DNA of 64,000 nt from Sphingobium boeckii (lineage in GTDB: Bacteria; Pseudomonadota; Alphaproteobacteria; Sphingomonadales; Sphingomonadaceae). The position numbers were made by a program, and so were the translations under genes. Under the pieces are notes generated by a model. That model ran no database searches and had not been told where the DNA came from. It saw only the letters and a program-made list of their open reading frames with translations. Shown in pieces: positions 34,081-44,752 of the stretch (positions are counted from its first letter, which is position 1; each line of letters begins with the position of its first letter). The DNA lies in contig NZ_JACIJC010000004.1 of assembly GCF_014199215.1 (NCBI RefSeq), positions 310,001 to 374,000 of the forward strand, in the 5' to 3' direction.

Positions 34081-36177
34081 ATGGCGCAGAAAGCCGAATT
34101 CGAAACCAAGCAGGGCCAAGGCGGCGAAACGCATCAGGCCATTCCTGAAAAAGGGCCACATGATAGCGCGGCGCATCTGACGACCAATCAGGGCATCCGC
34201 GTTTCAGACAATCAGAACAGCCTGAAATCCGGTGAGCGCGGCCCTACCCTTCTCGAAGATTTCGTCCTTCGTGAAAAGATTTTCCATTTCGATCATGAGC
34301 GGATTCCCGAGCGGATCGTCCATGCACGCGGCAGCGCGGCGCATGGCTTTTTCGAATGCACCGAGTCCCTGGCGGATATCACCAAGGCCGATTTGTTTCA
34401 GCGCGTCGGCGAGCGGACGCCTCTGTTCACGCGCTTCTCCACAGTCGCCGGCGGCGCGGGATCGGTGGATACGCCCCGCGACGTGAGAGGCTTTGCGGTC
34501 AAATTCTATACCAAGGAAGGCAATTGGGATCTGGTTGGCAACAACATCCCGGTCTTCTTCATTCAGGATGCGATCAAATTTCCGGATCTGGTCCATGCGG
34601 TCAAGATGGAAGCCGATCGCGGCTATCCGCAAGCCGGGTCGGCGCATGACACGTTCTGGGACTGGGCATCCTTGCTCCCCGAAACAACCCATATGCTGAT
34701 GTGGGCGATGTCGGATCGCACCATCCCGCGCAGCCTGCGCACCATAGAAGGCTTTGGCATTCACACCTTCCGCTTCGTCAATGCCAAGGGCAAATCCACC
34801 TTCGTCAAGTTCCACTGGAAGCCCAAGCTGGGCGTGCAATCCACCGTGTGGGATGAAGCGTTGAAATTGCAGGCGGCCGACAATGATTATCATCGCCGTG
34901 ATCTGTTCGAAGCCATCGACACGGGTGCCTTCCCCGAATGGGAGCTGGGCATCCAGACCTTCGATCAGGCCTTTGCCGACGCCCAGCCCTATGACGTGCT
35001 CGACGCGACAAAGTTGATCCCGGAAGAAATCCTGCCGGTGCGAATCGTCGGTCGGATGGTATTGGATCGCTGGCCCGACAATTTCTTTGCCGAGACCGAG
35101 CAGGTCGCTTTCTGCCCCGCCAACATCGTGCCGGGCGTCGATTTCTCGAACGACCCTCTGCTTCAGGGGCGGCTGTTCAGCTATCTCGATACGCAAAAGA
35201 GCCGGTTGGGAACGGCCAATTTCCACCAGATCCCCATCAACGCCCCCAAATGCCCGGTGATGAATTTCCAGCGCGATGGGCAGATGCAGATGAACATCCC
35301 GGTCGGGCGCGCGAATTACGAACCCAACAGCCTGGCTGCCCATGGCGAAGAGGGCGGGCCGCGCGAATGCCCGATGACGGGTTTCAAGACCTTTGAGGGC
35401 AGTGCGGACAATGACGAGCAAGGCGACAAATTGCGCGTCCGTGCCGAGCTGTTCGCCGATCATTACAGTCAGGCGCGGCTGTTCTGGTTGTCGCAGACCG
35501 AGAGCGAACAGGCGCATATTGCCTCCTCCTTCGTTTTCGAGCTGTCGAAAGTGGGCCTCCAGCAGGTGCCGGGCCGAATGGTCGCGGGCCTGCGCAATGT
35601 GGACGAAGGGCTGGCCAAGCGCGTGGCCGACGGTCTCGCTATCACCCTTCCCCCGAAGACCAAGGCGGCGCGTGCGCCGGTAGACATGGAGCCGAGCCCC
35701 GCGCTCTCGATCCAGAAGAATATGAAAGAGACGCTTGAAGGCCGCTGTGTCGGCATCCTTTATGCCGACGGTTCTGACGGTGCCGAGATCGATGCGCTGA
35801 TCAAGGCCGTCACTGCGGCGAAGGGAAAGGCCGTGCTGGTCGCGCCCAAGGTGGGCGGTGCCGTGCTGGCGGACGGCAGCGTGAGGAAGGCCGACGGGCA
35901 GCTTGCGGGTATGCCGTCGCAAATCTTCGACGCGGTGGCGCTGATCCTGTCGCCCGAGGGCGGCGCGATGCTCGCAAAGGAAGCCGCTGCGGTTCAGTTT
36001 GCGATGGACGCCTTTGGCCATTTGAAAGCGATCGGCGCATCCGATGGCGCGCAGGCGGTGCTCGACAAGGCCAATGTCGTTCTAGACGAGGGCGTTACCG
36101 CAACAGGCAAGGATTTCGTGGCGGCTGCAGCAAAACGATTTTGGGATCGCGAGCCGTCCTTGAGAATGCTCGCATGA
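34081..36177 (+). CDS. katE: Large-subunit catalase (HPII/KatE type)
   Basis: A 698-residue heme catalase that breaks down hydrogen peroxide. Active-site residues are His81 in [15 protein letters not shown], the Asn of [12 protein letters not shown] (about 154-155) and the heme-ligand Tyr in [14 protein letters not shown]. The extra C-terminal flavodoxin/DJ-1-like domain (about 565-698, [19 protein letters not shown]) marks the large type. The ATG at 34081 has GGAGGGTGGC directly upstream, so the longer frame from 34024 is rejected. It ends at a bidirectional terminator shared with msrA. Confidence 0.95.
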   Translation: MAQKAEFETKQGQGGETHQAIPEKGPHDSAAHLTTNQGIRVSDNQNSLKSGERGPTLLEDFVLREKIFHFDHERIPERIVHARGSAAHGFFECTESLADITKADLFQRVGERTPLFTRFSTVAGGAGSVDTPRDVRGFAVKFYTKEGNWDLVGNNIPVFFIQDAIKFPDLVHAVKMEADRGYPQAGSAHDTFWDWASLLPETTHMLMWAMSDRTIPRSLRTIEGFGIHTFRFVNAKGKSTFVKFHWKPKLGVQSTVWDEALKLQAADNDYHRRDLFEAIDTGAFPEWELGIQTFDQAFADAQPYDVLDATKLIPEEILPVRIVGRMVLDRWPDNFFAETEQVAFCPANIVPGVDFSNDPLLQGRLFSYLDTQKSRLGTANFHQIPINAPKCPVMNFQRDGQMQMNIPVGRANYEPNSLAAHGEEGGPRECPMTGFKTFEGSADNDEQGDKLRVRAELFADHYSQARLFWLSQTESEQAHIASSFVFELSKVGLQQVPGRMVAGLRNVDEGLAKRVADGLAITLPPKTKAARAPVDMEPSPALSIQKNMKETLEGRCVGILYADGSDGAEIDALIKAVTAAKGKAVLVAPKVGGAVLADGSVRKADGQLAGMPSQIFDAVALILSPEGGAMLAKEAAAVQFAMDAFGHLKAIGASDGAQAVLDKANVVLDEGVTATGKDFVAAAAKRFWDREPSLRMLA

Positions 36178-36255
36178 GCGGGAACAATCGCGCTTGAGAT
36201 TGGTTAGTAAGACAAGTGCGGTGTTTTCCCCCTTTCACCGCCTTCAAAAAAATAC

Positions 36256-36290
36256 TGCCCCGCTCCGAATATTCCGGGCGGGGCATTTTT
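36256..36290. terminator. Bidirectional terminator between katE and msrA
   Basis: TGCCCCGC (36256-36263) pairs with GCGGGGCA (36278-36285), then TTTTT. An A-run (AAAAAAA) on the left gives a T-run for leftward transcripts. It lies between convergent genes. Confidence 0.8.
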
Positions 36291-36308
36291 CTGCCAGACC
36301 GCGTGGCG

Positions 36309-36818
36309 TCAGATGGCATCTGCCCGATGCGGCAGGGTCCAGCCCGGCCGGACGAAATGGCAGGTGTAGCCATTGGGCAGCCGTTCCAGATAATCCTGAT
36401 GCTCGGGTTCCGCCTCCCAGAAATCGCCAACCGGGCTCAACTCGGTCACGACTTTGCCGGGCCACAATCCCGATGCCTCGACGTCGGCGATCGTATCTTC
36501 AGCCACAGCTTTCTGTAGGTCGTCGACGTAGAAGATTGCAGAGCGATAGCTTGCCCCGACATCGCCACCCTGCCGGTTTGGCGTCGTCGGATCGTGAATC
36601 TGGAAAAAGAATTCCAGCAAAGCCCTGAAGCTGGTTTGCGCAGGATCATAGATGATCTCGATCGCCTCGGCATGATGGCCGTGATTGCGATAGGTGGCGT
36701 TGGGCACTTCACCCCCGGAATAGCCCACCCGCGTGGACTCCACTCCTGGCAGCTTGCGGATCAAATCCTGCATACCCCAGAAACATCCCCCGGCCAGAAC
36801 GGCGCGTTCACTGCTCAT
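36309..36818 (-). CDS. msrA: Peptide methionine (S)-S-oxide reductase MsrA
   Basis: A 169-residue enzyme that repairs S-methionine sulfoxide. The catalytic motif GCFWG has Cys12; [25 protein letters not shown] follows as in the family. It overlaps the msrB stop (ATGA) and so is translated with it. With the neighbouring catalase this forms an oxidative-stress group. No targeting signal is seen, so it is cytoplasmic. Confidence 0.95.
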   Translation of the reverse strand: MSSERAVLAGGCFWGMQDLIRKLPGVESTRVGYSGGEVPNATYRNHGHHAEAIEIIYDPAQTSFRALLEFFFQIHDPTTPNRQGGDVGASYRSAIFYVDDLQKAVAEDTIADVEASGLWPGKVVTELSPVGDFWEAEPEHQDYLERLPNGYTCHFVRPGWTLPHRADAI

Positions 36819-37264
36819 GCCACATTCTCCACCTGGGCGACATAATCGCCATAGCCTTCATCCACCATATCGTCGCGGTGGACGAAGCGGAGCGAGGCCG
36901 AATTGATGCAATAGCGCAGACCGCCACGATCGCGCGGCCCATCGTTGAACACATGGCCAAGATGGCTGTCCCCCTGCGCAGACCGCACTTCGATGCGCAC
37001 CATGCCGAGCGACGCATCACGCAATTCTGTGACATGGACTGGTTCGATCGGTTTGGTGAAGCTGGGCCAGCCGCATCCGGATTCATATTTGTCCGCGCTG
37101 GCGAACAGGGGCTCACCTGACACGATATCGACGTAAATGCCGGGTTCCTTATTGTTCAGATACGCACCTGTGCCGGGGCGCTCGGTGCCGCTTTCCTGCG
37201 TCACATGATATTGTTCGGGCGAGAGTGCCGCGATGGCAGCGGCGGTTTTTTCATATTTGGACAT
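36815..37264 (-). CDS. msrB: Peptide methionine (R)-S-oxide reductase MsrB
   Basis: A 149-residue SelR-domain protein for the R epimer of methionine sulfoxide. It starts [31 protein letters not shown] and the catalytic [13 protein letters not shown] are present. The zinc-binding C-x2-C pair seen in many MsrB proteins is absent ([10 protein letters not shown] at that place), a known natural variant. The same frame stays open upstream to 38548 only as a shadow of the flavoprotein gene on the other strand. MsrA follows with an ATGA overlap. Confidence 0.94.
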   Translation of the reverse strand: MSKYEKTAAAIAALSPEQYHVTQESGTERPGTGAYLNNKEPGIYVDIVSGEPLFASADKYESGCGWPSFTKPIEPVHVTELRDASLGMVRIEVRSAQGDSHLGHVFNDGPRDRGGLRYCINSASLRFVHRDDMVDEGYGDYVAQVENVA

Positions 37265-37354
37265 TTCGATCTCCAATCCTCCCTTAAATAAGAGGCGATG
37301 AAGGGATGTCATCCCCCCATGGCGGGCCCGCCCCGTTCCCGCTAGGGCAAGGCG

Positions 37355-38983
37355 ATGATCCGCCTGACCGAACTCACATTGCCGCTCTATCAAACCGAAG
37401 ACTCGCTGGCCGCGTTGATCTGCAAGCGGTTGAACATCTCGCCGCGCGATCTGATCCGCCATGTCGTGGTCCGCCGCGCGCACGATGCGCGCGACAAAAC
37501 CGCGATCCAGATGGTCTATTCGGTTGATGTGACTGTGAAGAATGAGCCGGCCGTGCTGGCCCGCATGAAAAAGGACCGACACGTCCAGCCCGCGCCCGAC
37601 ACGCGCTATCAATTCGTCGCCAAGGCACCCGCTGCGCAGGCCGGGCGGCGTCCAGTGGTCGTGGGTGCGGGGCCATGTGGGTTGTTTGCGGGCCTGATTC
37701 TGGCGCAAATGGGTTTCAGGCCCATCATCCTCGACCGCGGCAAGGTGGTGCGAGAGCGCACGAAGGATACATGGGGCTTGTGGCGGCGCGGTGTGCTCAA
37801 CCCCGAATCCAACGTGCAGTTTGGCGAGGGCGGGGCGGGCACCTTCTCCGATGGCAAGCTCTACAGCCAGATCAAGGATCCCCGTCACTTGGGCCGCAAG
37901 GTGCTGACCGAATTCGTCAAGGCGGGTGCCCCGCCGGAGATCCTGACCGAAGCGCATCCCCATATCGGCACGTTCCGGCTGGTGACGATGGTGGAGAGCA
38001 TCCGCGAAACCATCGAAGCCTTGGGCGGCGAATATCGGTTCGAACAACGAGTCGATCGGCTCGACATCGTTACCGACGACGCCGGCCGGCGTCGCGTCCG
38101 CGGTTTGCATCTGGCCAATGACGGTTATCTCGAGGCCGATCATGTCGTCCTCGCCGTCGGCCACAGCGCGCGCGATACGTTCAGAACGCTGATGGAACAG
38201 GGCGTCCAGATCGAGGCCAAGCCCTTTTCGATCGGCGTGCGGATCGAGCATCCCCAATCCTGGATCGACGAGGCGCGCTTCGGCCCCTGCGCCGGGCATC
38301 CCGATCTGGGCGCCGCCGCCTACAGCCTGTCGCATCACTGCGCCAATGGCCGCACGGTCTACAGCTTCTGCATGTGCCCCGGCGGCACGGTGGTCGCCGC
38401 CACGTCCGAAGCGGGCCTGGTGGCGACCAACGGGATGAGCCAATATTCCCGCAATGAGCGCAACGCCAATTCGGGCCTGGTGGTCAGCATTGATCCCGCG
38501 CGCGACTATCCCGAACATGCGCTTGCCGGCATCGATTTCCAGCGACACTGGGAGTCCAAAGCCTATGTCGCCGGCGGTTCGAATTATGAAGCCCCGGCGC
38601 AGCGCGTCGGCGATTTCCTGGCGGGCCGCCCCTCCACCGCGCTCGGCAGCGTCATCCCCTCATACCGGCCCGGGGTCCACCTGACCGATCTGGCCGCCTG
38701 CCTGCCCGAATTCGCCGTGCAATCGATCCGCGAGGCGCTTCCGATCTTCGGCAAGCAGATACCGGGCTATGACCATCCGGATGCGATGCTGACCGGCGTG
38801 GAGACGCGGACCTCCTCGCCCATCCGCCTCAACCGGGGCAGCGACTTTCAAAGCCTGAACACCGCGGGCCTGTATCCCGCAGGCGAAGGCGCAGGCTATG
38901 CCGGGGGCATCCTGTCCGCCGGGGTCGATGGTATCAAGGTGGCCGAAGCCGTCGCGCTCAGCCTCGTCGGCGCGCTGCCATAG
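37355..38983 (+). CDS. FAD-dependent dehydrogenase of the COG2509 type
   Basis: A 542-residue predicted flavoprotein. A small N-terminal domain of about 85 residues ([19 protein letters not shown]) precedes the dinucleotide-binding motif [19 protein letters not shown] (about 93-111). Then come [20 protein letters not shown] and [15 protein letters not shown], and [15 protein letters not shown] near the end closes the FAD site. These features fit the widespread but uncharacterised COG2509 group. Substrate and acceptor are unknown. It is divergent from msrB and ends 9 bp before the convergent response-regulator gene. Confidence 0.85.
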   Translation: MIRLTELTLPLYQTEDSLAALICKRLNISPRDLIRHVVVRRAHDARDKTAIQMVYSVDVTVKNEPAVLARMKKDRHVQPAPDTRYQFVAKAPAAQAGRRPVVVGAGPCGLFAGLILAQMGFRPIILDRGKVVRERTKDTWGLWRRGVLNPESNVQFGEGGAGTFSDGKLYSQIKDPRHLGRKVLTEFVKAGAPPEILTEAHPHIGTFRLVTMVESIRETIEALGGEYRFEQRVDRLDIVTDDAGRRRVRGLHLANDGYLEADHVVLAVGHSARDTFRTLMEQGVQIEAKPFSIGVRIEHPQSWIDEARFGPCAGHPDLGAAAYSLSHHCANGRTVYSFCMCPGGTVVAATSEAGLVATNGMSQYSRNERNANSGLVVSIDPARDYPEHALAGIDFQRHWESKAYVAGGSNYEAPAQRVGDFLAGRPSTALGSVIPSYRPGVHLTDLAACLPEFAVQSIREALPIFGKQIPGYDHPDAMLTGVETRTSSPIRLNRGSDFQSLNTAGLYPAGEGAGYAGGILSAGVDGIKVAEAVALSLVGALP

Positions 38984-38992
38984 CGCAAGACG

Positions 38993-39400
38993 TCAGGCTT
39001 CTCCTTTGGTGCGCGAAACCATGCGCGACAGCGTTTCGGTCAGGGCGCGGGGCCGCAGCGGCTTTTCCATCACCACCGCAAATCCGGCCACAAGCGCGCG
39101 GCGGCGCAGCGCTTCGGTGGGAAAGGCCGTAATCAGGATCGCGGGTCCATCCCAATGTTTTGCGCGCAGGCGGGACAGCACCGCGATGCCGTCAAGATCC
39201 TCAAGCCGGTAATCCGCCACAAGGCAGATCGCCCCGGCCGTTGTTTCGTCCGCCAGCAGGGAAACACCCGAAGCATAGGCTCTCACGTCCAGACCCTGGG
39301 CCTGGAGAAGAAGCTGGAGAGATCGCCGCACGCCCGGATCATCTTCCAGCAACAGGATTTTCGGCCGCTCGACCATCAGTGCACCCGTCGCGACATCCAT
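38993..39400 (-). CDS. Receiver-only response regulator downstream of fixJ
   Basis: A 135-residue single CheY-like domain with no output domain. The acidic pair is in LLLEDDPGV, the phosphoacceptor Asp in CLVADYRLEDLDG, the Thr in AILITAFP and the Lys in VVMEKPLRP. It is on the same strand as fixL and fixJ, 71 bp after fixJ, so it may take phosphate from FixL or buffer the system. The start at 39400 has GAGGG upstream; the ATG at 39376 (MVERPKIL) would also give a full domain. Confidence 0.82.
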   Translation of the reverse strand: MDVATGALMVERPKILLLEDDPGVRRSLQLLLQAQGLDVRAYASGVSLLADETTAGAICLVADYRLEDLDGIAVLSRLRAKHWDGPAILITAFPTEALRRRALVAGFAVVMEKPLRPRALTETLSRMVSRTKGEA

Positions 39401-39471
39401 TCATGTAGACCCTCAAATGCCGCATAGATGGCACCGTAAAGGCCCGGGGTCGCTACGTATTGGTCCCGAGG

Positions 39472-40086
39472 TCAGACACCCATGCCGGCGGCGAACGCGA
39501 TCCGCAGCGCGTCGGACAGGCTACGCACGTCGAGCTTGGTCATGAGGTTGGCGCGGTGCACTTCCACCGTGCGCGGCGAAATACCGAGATCGAAGGCAAT
39601 CGTCTTGTTGGGCAAACCCTGCGCCAGCCCCTCGAGCACATCGCGCTCGCGCGGCGTCAGCGCGCCGAGAATCCTATGCGCTTCCGCCGCCCGCGTCGCC
39701 ACCCCGTCCGCCGCCGCGATCCTGTCGAACGCCGCTTCGATCGCGCTGATCAGCACCGATTTTTCGAACGGCTTTTCGATGAATTCCACTGCCCCCATCT
39801 TCATGGCGCGGACGGCAATCGAAACATCACCATGGCCCGTCAGGATAATGACCGGCATCGTGATGCCCCGCTCGCCCAATTGCTGCTGGACTTCGAGGCC
39901 GTCCATCTCGGGCATTCGCACGTCGAGCAGCACGCAGCCATGCTCGGCATGGCGAATGTCTTTGAGAAAGGCCGCCCCGGACGCCCAGGTCTCCACCGCA
40001 TAGCCCGATGTCTTGAGCATGAAGCTGGCGGATCGGCGCACGGCATCCTCGTCATCCACGATATGAATCAGCTTCCGATCGGTCAT
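39472..40086 (-). CDS. fixJ: FixJ-type response regulator (receiver + LuxR HTH)
   Basis: A 204-residue two-component regulator. The receiver domain has VDDEDAV, Asp55 in [23 protein letters not shown] and the Lys of FIEKPF. The C-terminal GerE/LuxR helix-turn-helix reads [20 protein letters not shown] and [17 protein letters not shown]. It overlaps the fixL stop as ATGA. It should activate microaerobic genes, probably including an Fnr/FixK-type regulator such as that at 56.7-57.4 kb; that link is inferred from other alphaproteobacteria. Confidence 0.93.
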   Translation of the reverse strand: MTDRKLIHIVDDEDAVRRSASFMLKTSGYAVETWASGAAFLKDIRHAEHGCVLLDVRMPEMDGLEVQQQLGERGITMPVIILTGHGDVSIAVRAMKMGAVEFIEKPFEKSVLISAIEAAFDRIAAADGVATRAAEAHRILGALTPRERDVLEGLAQGLPNKTIAFDLGISPRTVEVHRANLMTKLDVRSLSDALRIAFAAGMGV

Positions 40087-41948
40087 GCCCCCTCCTCTAT
40101 CTGTGCGCGCATCAGCGTGAAATGAAAGGCTGTGCCGCCGCCGATCCCCGGTTCCATCCAGATCCGGCCGCCATTGGCTTCGACGATGGTGCGGCAGATG
40201 GAAAGGCCAAGCCCCATGCCGTCGCTCTTGGAGCTGACGAAGGCGGTGAACAAATTTCGGGCGATGTCGGGGGCCACGCCGCTGCCCGTGTCGCTTACCG
40301 TCACCCGCACGAAGCCCGGTTGATCAGGTCGGCTGGCGACCGTGAGCCTCCGCACGGCGCTCTGCGCCATCGCCTCGACCGCATTGCGGATCAGATTGAT
40401 CAGAACCTGCTGAATCTGCACCTTGTCCACCAGCACCGGGGACGCATAGGGATCGAGATCGAACAGCGGCTCGATGCCTTTCTCCCGCGCGCCGAGCAGG
40501 CCGAGCACCGCGGCCTCATTGATGAGCGCGGGGAGCTTCTCGATGGTCTTGTCCACTTCGCCGCGTGCCACGAAATTGCGCAACCGCCGGACGATATGCC
40601 CGGCGCGCAAAGCCTCGCTGGCGGTATCGTCCAGCGCCTCGCGGATCATCGGCAGATTGTCCGGATCGGGCTTTGCCAGAAGATCGCGAATCCCCTGAAC
40701 ATAATTGGCGACCGCGGTGATGGGCTGGTTCAGTTCGTGAGCAAGGGTGGAGGCCATCGTCCCCATGGCACTCACGCGCGAGACATGGATCAGCTCGGAT
40801 TGCAGCGTCTCAAGCTGCTGCTCGGTGCGCTGGCGTTCGGTGAGATCGCGGATGAACCCGGTAAAGAGCCGTTGGACGCCGGTTGCTTCACCGATGGACA
40901 ATTCCATCGGAAAGGTCGAGCCATCACGCCGCTCGCCAAACACCACGCGGCCGATGCCGATGATCCGCTTCTCCCCGGTCTGCAGATAGCGGCCGAGATA
41001 GCCATCATGCCGCTCCCGATCGGGCGAGGGCATCAGCCGGCTGACATTGCTGCCGAGGATTTCCACTTCCCTGAAGCCGAAGAGCCGTTCGGCGGCAGCG
41101 CTGAACGACACGATGATCCCCTCGTCATCGATGACGATCATCGCATCGGGCACCGTGGACAGAATGGAACGAAGATGGCTTTCCCGCGCACGCAGCGCCT
41201 CTTCCGCCGCGCGCCGCTCCGTAATATCGGACACGATCTTGGAAAAGCCTCTCAGGCTGCCATCCGCGTTGCGCAAGGCCGTGATCGACACGCTGGCCAG
41301 AAACTCAGAACCGTCCTTGCGGACCCGCCAGTCTTCCTCCTCGAATTTGCCTTCCGCGGCGGCGCGCGCCAGATCCTGCGCCGGCTTCCCAGCGTCCACG
41401 GCATCCTTGGGATAGAAAATGGTGGCGTGGCGCCCCAGCACCTCCTCCTCAGACCAGCCCTTCAGCCGCGCCGCGCCCTTGTTCCAGATCGTGACATGAC
41501 CATCGGGATCCAGCAGATAGATGGCGTGCCCCTGCGCACCATCAATCAGCAGGCCGAGTTCCTCCGCGACCTGATCCGCGCGAGATGCGCGGGCATCCAG
41601 TTCCCGTGCACGCATAACGGCCTGTGCCAGCAACTGATCAAGGCTCGCGGCGACCAGGACGACCGCGCCGAGCGCCAGCAGGAATAGCCCGGCTTCCACG
41701 GCGTCTCCGGTCGTGAAGCCTTCACGGTCGGCGAAATAAATGCCCAGACCCAGTGCCGGCAACGCGGCGATCAGCGTCGGCCATGTGCCCAGCCCCACCG
41801 CAATGATGATCAGCGACAGCACGAATGGGAAAAATGCGGATCGATCGGCCAGCCAGGGATCCGCGACATAGCGCAAACATGCGGTGATCAGCACGACCGC
41901 CAGGGCCGTGATGATACGCATGGAAATCGCGCTTTCGCGGTTCGGCAT
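40083..41948 (-). CDS. fixL: FixL-type oxygen-sensing histidine kinase (heme PAS)
   Basis: A 621-residue kinase with three to four N-terminal membrane segments (about 11-105), PAS1 (about 135-245), PAS2 (about 255-375), a phosphoacceptor His404 in [10 protein letters not shown] and an ATPase domain ([24 protein letters not shown]). PAS2 keeps the FixL heme residues: proximal His314 (ERHDGYLGR), Arg320 and Arg334 (IIGIGR), with the 6- and 20-residue spacing of Bradyrhizobium FixL. It should be active at low oxygen and phosphorylate FixJ. The start at 41948 (GAGGG upstream) is preferred to 42038. Confidence 0.92.
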   Translation of the reverse strand: MPNRESAISMRIITALAVVLITACLRYVADPWLADRSAFFPFVLSLIIIAVGLGTWPTLIAALPALGLGIYFADREGFTTGDAVEAGLFLLALGAVVLVAASLDQLLAQAVMRARELDARASRADQVAEELGLLIDGAQGHAIYLLDPDGHVTIWNKGAARLKGWSEEEVLGRHATIFYPKDAVDAGKPAQDLARAAAEGKFEEEDWRVRKDGSEFLASVSITALRNADGSLRGFSKIVSDITERRAAEEALRARESHLRSILSTVPDAMIVIDDEGIIVSFSAAAERLFGFREVEILGSNVSRLMPSPDRERHDGYLGRYLQTGEKRIIGIGRVVFGERRDGSTFPMELSIGEATGVQRLFTGFIRDLTERQRTEQQLETLQSELIHVSRVSAMGTMASTLAHELNQPITAVANYVQGIRDLLAKPDPDNLPMIREALDDTASEALRAGHIVRRLRNFVARGEVDKTIEKLPALINEAAVLGLLGAREKGIEPLFDLDPYASPVLVDKVQIQQVLINLIRNAVEAMAQSAVRRLTVASRPDQPGFVRVTVSDTGSGVAPDIARNLFTAFVSSKSDGMGLGLSICRTIVEANGGRIWMEPGIGGGTAFHFTLMRAQIEEGA

Positions 41949-42180
41949 CGAACGTCTGGCCCTCATCCGCGCAGGTGGGAGGGCCAGCGACACCCCCGGC
42001 TTCAAAGCCTGCAACTTGATAGGCCACCAGCATAACATGAATTTTCTGGTCGCGTAATATCGCTATCTTTCAAGCAATTGGAATTGCGCGTGCGGTTCAC
42101 CACGCGTTTTGGCCAAGCCGGTGTGGCGGGGAATAAGCGGTCTGCCTGCCGCGCGACCGCTCATTCCCGTTTCAGCCGCG

Positions 42181-42978
42181 TCAGTGACCCAGGATCAAAG
42201 GCAGTTTGCTGTTCGCCAACATACGCTTCGTGACCCCACCGAATGCTTCCATCAGTCGACCGCGACTATAGGCACCCATCACGACATAATCCGCATTCAG
42301 GCGCACGCATTCTTCGGTGATGAGATGATCCGCGGCATCAAGCCCGTCGTCGATGATACGCACGCTGGCATGGATGCCATGGCGCGACAGATATTCAGCC
42401 GCCTCGGCCGGCTCGATTTTCCCGCCGCCGTCGCGGACGGTGAAGATCTCGACCTCCTTCGCCAAGGCCAATATTGGCACGCACGCCTGCATCGTGGCGA
42501 TGCAAGCCGCCTGCCCGTCCCAGGCGATCACGGCACGATCGAGCTTGAAGCAGGTCAGCGTCTCGGGAACCGCGACCACAGGCCGGCGAGCGTGCATCAG
42601 AATGCGGCTCGCCGCGTCGTGCATATCGGGATAGGGAAAGCTGTCCAGCTTGCGGTTGAGAACGATCAGATCCGCCAGAGACGCGGCTTCCAGCACGCCC
42701 TCCACCAGCGAGCCCGTAAAATCGATCCAGTCCCACGACACGTCTTCGCGCGCGAGCCGCGCTTCGAGCTTCGCCTTGTTCTGACCCTCTCGCGCGCGCT
42801 CATCGGCAAGCAGCATGGCCGTCCCCGCACCCCCATAAAGATCGCCCACCACCATGGGCAGCACGGCAACGTCGATGCAGGACAAATGCCCTCCCAGGGC
42901 GCGCGTGAGATCAAGCGCCGCCTGAAGCCGCGATTCCTGGCCCTCGTCATCATGCACCAGCAACAGGATATTTTTCAT
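42181..42978 (-). CDS. Universal stress protein, tandem UspA domains
   Basis: A 265-residue protein beginning MKNILLLVHDDEGQE. The second half holds the clearer UspA domain with RAVIAWDGQA and the ATP-loop-like VVMGAYSRGRLMEAFGGVTK near the end. GGAGG lies five bases before the ATG at 42978. Tandem Usp proteins are frequently induced by low oxygen through Fnr/FixK in alphaproteobacteria, which fits its place beside fixLJ, though I see no Fnr box in front of it. Confidence 0.87.
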   Translation of the reverse strand: MKNILLLVHDDEGQESRLQAALDLTRALGGHLSCIDVAVLPMVVGDLYGGAGTAMLLADERAREGQNKAKLEARLAREDVSWDWIDFTGSLVEGVLEAASLADLIVLNRKLDSFPYPDMHDAASRILMHARRPVVAVPETLTCFKLDRAVIAWDGQAACIATMQACVPILALAKEVEIFTVRDGGGKIEPAEAAEYLSRHGIHASVRIIDDGLDAADHLITEECVRLNADYVVMGAYSRGRLMEAFGGVTKRMLANSKLPLILGH

Positions 42979-43146
42979 CACCACCTCCATTGTTCCAAGC
43001 GGACGCTATTGCGGCGGTCATCCGCCAGATATGCGTGATGATACGGATACGAAACCGGGCGCGGCGCAAACGAAGCATAAGTAAATTTGCGAATGCCACC
43101 CCGAATATTTCCGCAATAGTGCAGCGTTCGATCAAGGAGGCTGTTT

Positions 43147-43314
43147 ATGTTGTCATTCATCGGCGCACATTTTCTGTATCTGGTTGTCGCAGCCATGTCG
43201 GCATTTGCGGGCGTGATGCTCTTCGTCGTGACCGAAGAGAGCCTTTTGGAACACCGCGATCAAGCGCAGCGCACGGGAGATACGCAAACCTCAAAGGATC
43301 GCATTTCCCAATAA
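43147..43314 (+). CDS. Small membrane protein, 55 aa
   Basis: The protein starts MLSFIGAHFLYLVVAAMSAF and continues AGVMLFVVTEESLLEHRDQA, ending in a polar tail of about 20 residues (TSKDRISQ). AAGGAGG lies five bases before the ATG, a near-ideal ribosome binding site, which argues that it is real. One long membrane segment covers about residues 3-30. Its last 24 bases overlap the end of the convergent DUF4010 gene. Not recognised; its position between usp and other low-oxygen genes suggests a respiratory or stress role. Confidence 0.7.
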   Translation: MLSFIGAHFLYLVVAAMSAFAGVMLFVVTEESLLEHRDQAQRTGDTQTSKDRISQ

Positions 43315-44565
43315 GACGGGTAGCGTCAGCATCCCCGCTGCAACGCTCGCGACCAGCGGCACCGCGGCGCGCCAGCCCCGGCTCCATCCCGCAAGGCTGA
43401 TCGCCACCGCGGCCTTGAAGAGCGTGTTGAGCATCACGGGGGCGGCCAGCACCAGACCGGCCATCCGGGCATCGAGCGTTCCCGATGGCAATCCGCTCAT
43501 CGTGATGATGGCGGAATCGACGTCGAAGGTGCCGGAAATCGCAAGCACGGTCGCCAGCCCGGCATCGCCGAACCTGTGCAGAACCCAGCGCGACACCAGC
43601 GATACCACCATCACCAGCGCCATCAAGCCCAGGGCCGGCCCGATATCGAAAGGATTGCGCACCGACACTTCCTGCACGCCCTGCGCCGGGAGCCGCGCCG
43701 CCGCGCGCAAATACCAAAAGGTGGCGAGCGTGCTCACTAGTGCGGCCGGCATGACGACAACCGCAAGCGTAGGAAGCGCAAAGGGTGCCAGCGCCGCCAC
43801 GAGGACCAGCACGCGCACAAGCATCACCGCTGAGGCGGTCGCGATCCCGGCCGCAAGGACGGGCGCATTGTCATCCCCGTCGCGCAATCGCACCGCCAGC
43901 GCCGCAGTCACCGCCGTTGACGAAACCATCGCCCCCGCCCCGGCGGTCGCGATCGTGCCGCGCGACGCGCCCAGATGCCGGCTTGCGATGTAGCCCGCGA
44001 ACGAGAAGCCCGACACCATCACCACCACCAGCCACAGTTTATACGGGTTCCAGGCATCGAAGGGGCCATAGGCCCGATCGGGCAGCAGCGGCAGGATTGC
44101 CAGCGAGATCAGCGCGAACCGGGCGACTGCGATCACCTCGACCTCACTCAGCCGTTGCACCCAATCATGAAGCTGGTTTCGCATCGCCAATATGAGCATC
44201 ATCAGGACCGCAGTAATCGTGGCGACGGATCCGTGCTGCGTGGCGGCCAGGAATCCGCAGCCAAGTGTCAACAATCCGACGATACTCGCCGTCCCGCTGA
44301 TCGGTCCGCCGCGCTGCGCCGCCTGCGCATAGCCCAGAACGACCAGGGCCGCCGCGGCCGCCACGATCAGGAGCCCGGCGCCGGATCCGTCGCCATGGAT
44401 GATCCCGGCCACGCCGCCGGCCAGACCCAACAGCCCGAACGTCCTTATACCAGCGAAGCGCGATCCCGGCGCTTCGTTGCGCAAGGCCCAGCCCCGCTGA
44501 ATCCCGATGAGGAGGCCCAGCGCCAGAGACAGGCCGATCGCAGAGATCGCGTTGATATCGATCAT
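43291..44565 (-). CDS. MgtC/DUF4010-family integral membrane protein
   Basis: A 424-residue polytopic protein with about twelve hydrophobic segments. The N-terminal part (IGLSLALGLLIGIQRGWALR, GIRTFGLLGLAGGVAGI) is the MgtC/SapB-like domain, including the conserved G-x-x-R-G and F-G-x-x-G-x-x-G. The C-terminal part is the DUF4010 domain (GTFDVDSAIITMSGL). It may move a metal or proton; the substrate is unknown. I chose the ATG at 44565 (MIDINAIS), which opens the membrane domain. Divergent from the potassium channel gene. Confidence 0.83.
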   Translation of the reverse strand: MIDINAISAIGLSLALGLLIGIQRGWALRNEAPGSRFAGIRTFGLLGLAGGVAGIIHGDGSGAGLLIVAAAAALVVLGYAQAAQRGGPISGTASIVGLLTLGCGFLAATQHGSVATITAVLMMLILAMRNQLHDWVQRLSEVEVIAVARFALISLAILPLLPDRAYGPFDAWNPYKLWLVVVMVSGFSFAGYIASRHLGASRGTIATAGAGAMVSSTAVTAALAVRLRDGDDNAPVLAAGIATASAVMLVRVLVLVAALAPFALPTLAVVVMPAALVSTLATFWYLRAAARLPAQGVQEVSVRNPFDIGPALGLMALVMVVSLVSRWVLHRFGDAGLATVLAISGTFDVDSAIITMSGLPSGTLDARMAGLVLAAPVMLNTLFKAAVAISLAGWSRGWRAAVPLVASVAAGMLTLPVLLGNAIL

Positions 44566-44752
44566 CCCCAATCCTATTCTCCCGTTCAAACGATCACAGC
44601 CCCATGACGATCGCGCTATGCCGGATCGCCGGGGCTTGTGCCCTTCGGACAATCACGTAGCGACCGGATCAGCATGGCGATGCGCGGCCTCTTTGAGGCG
44701 AACTGAAAATCGCGGATGGGCGGGAAGCGACGCCTATGCCATTGTGGCTGCC

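Noticed and set aside
34204-36021. A 605-residue minus-strand frame inside the catalase gene
   Set aside because: Antisense shadow; the plus strand encodes a complete catalase with active-site residues.
36185-36210. GGAAC-N16-GGTT resembling an EcfG promoter after the catalase gene
   Set aside because: It points into the terminator with no plus-strand gene behind it, and the second box is imperfect.
36815-38548. A 577-residue minus-strand frame covering msrB and the region to its right
   Set aside because: Only the last 149 codons (msrB) have protein-like sequence; the rest is antisense to the FAD-dependent dehydrogenase gene.
44554-44567. TTGATATCGATCAT resembling an Fnr box
   Set aside because: It is the coding start of the DUF4010 gene (Met-Ile-Asp-Ile-Asn read backwards), so its match to the consensus is probably chance.
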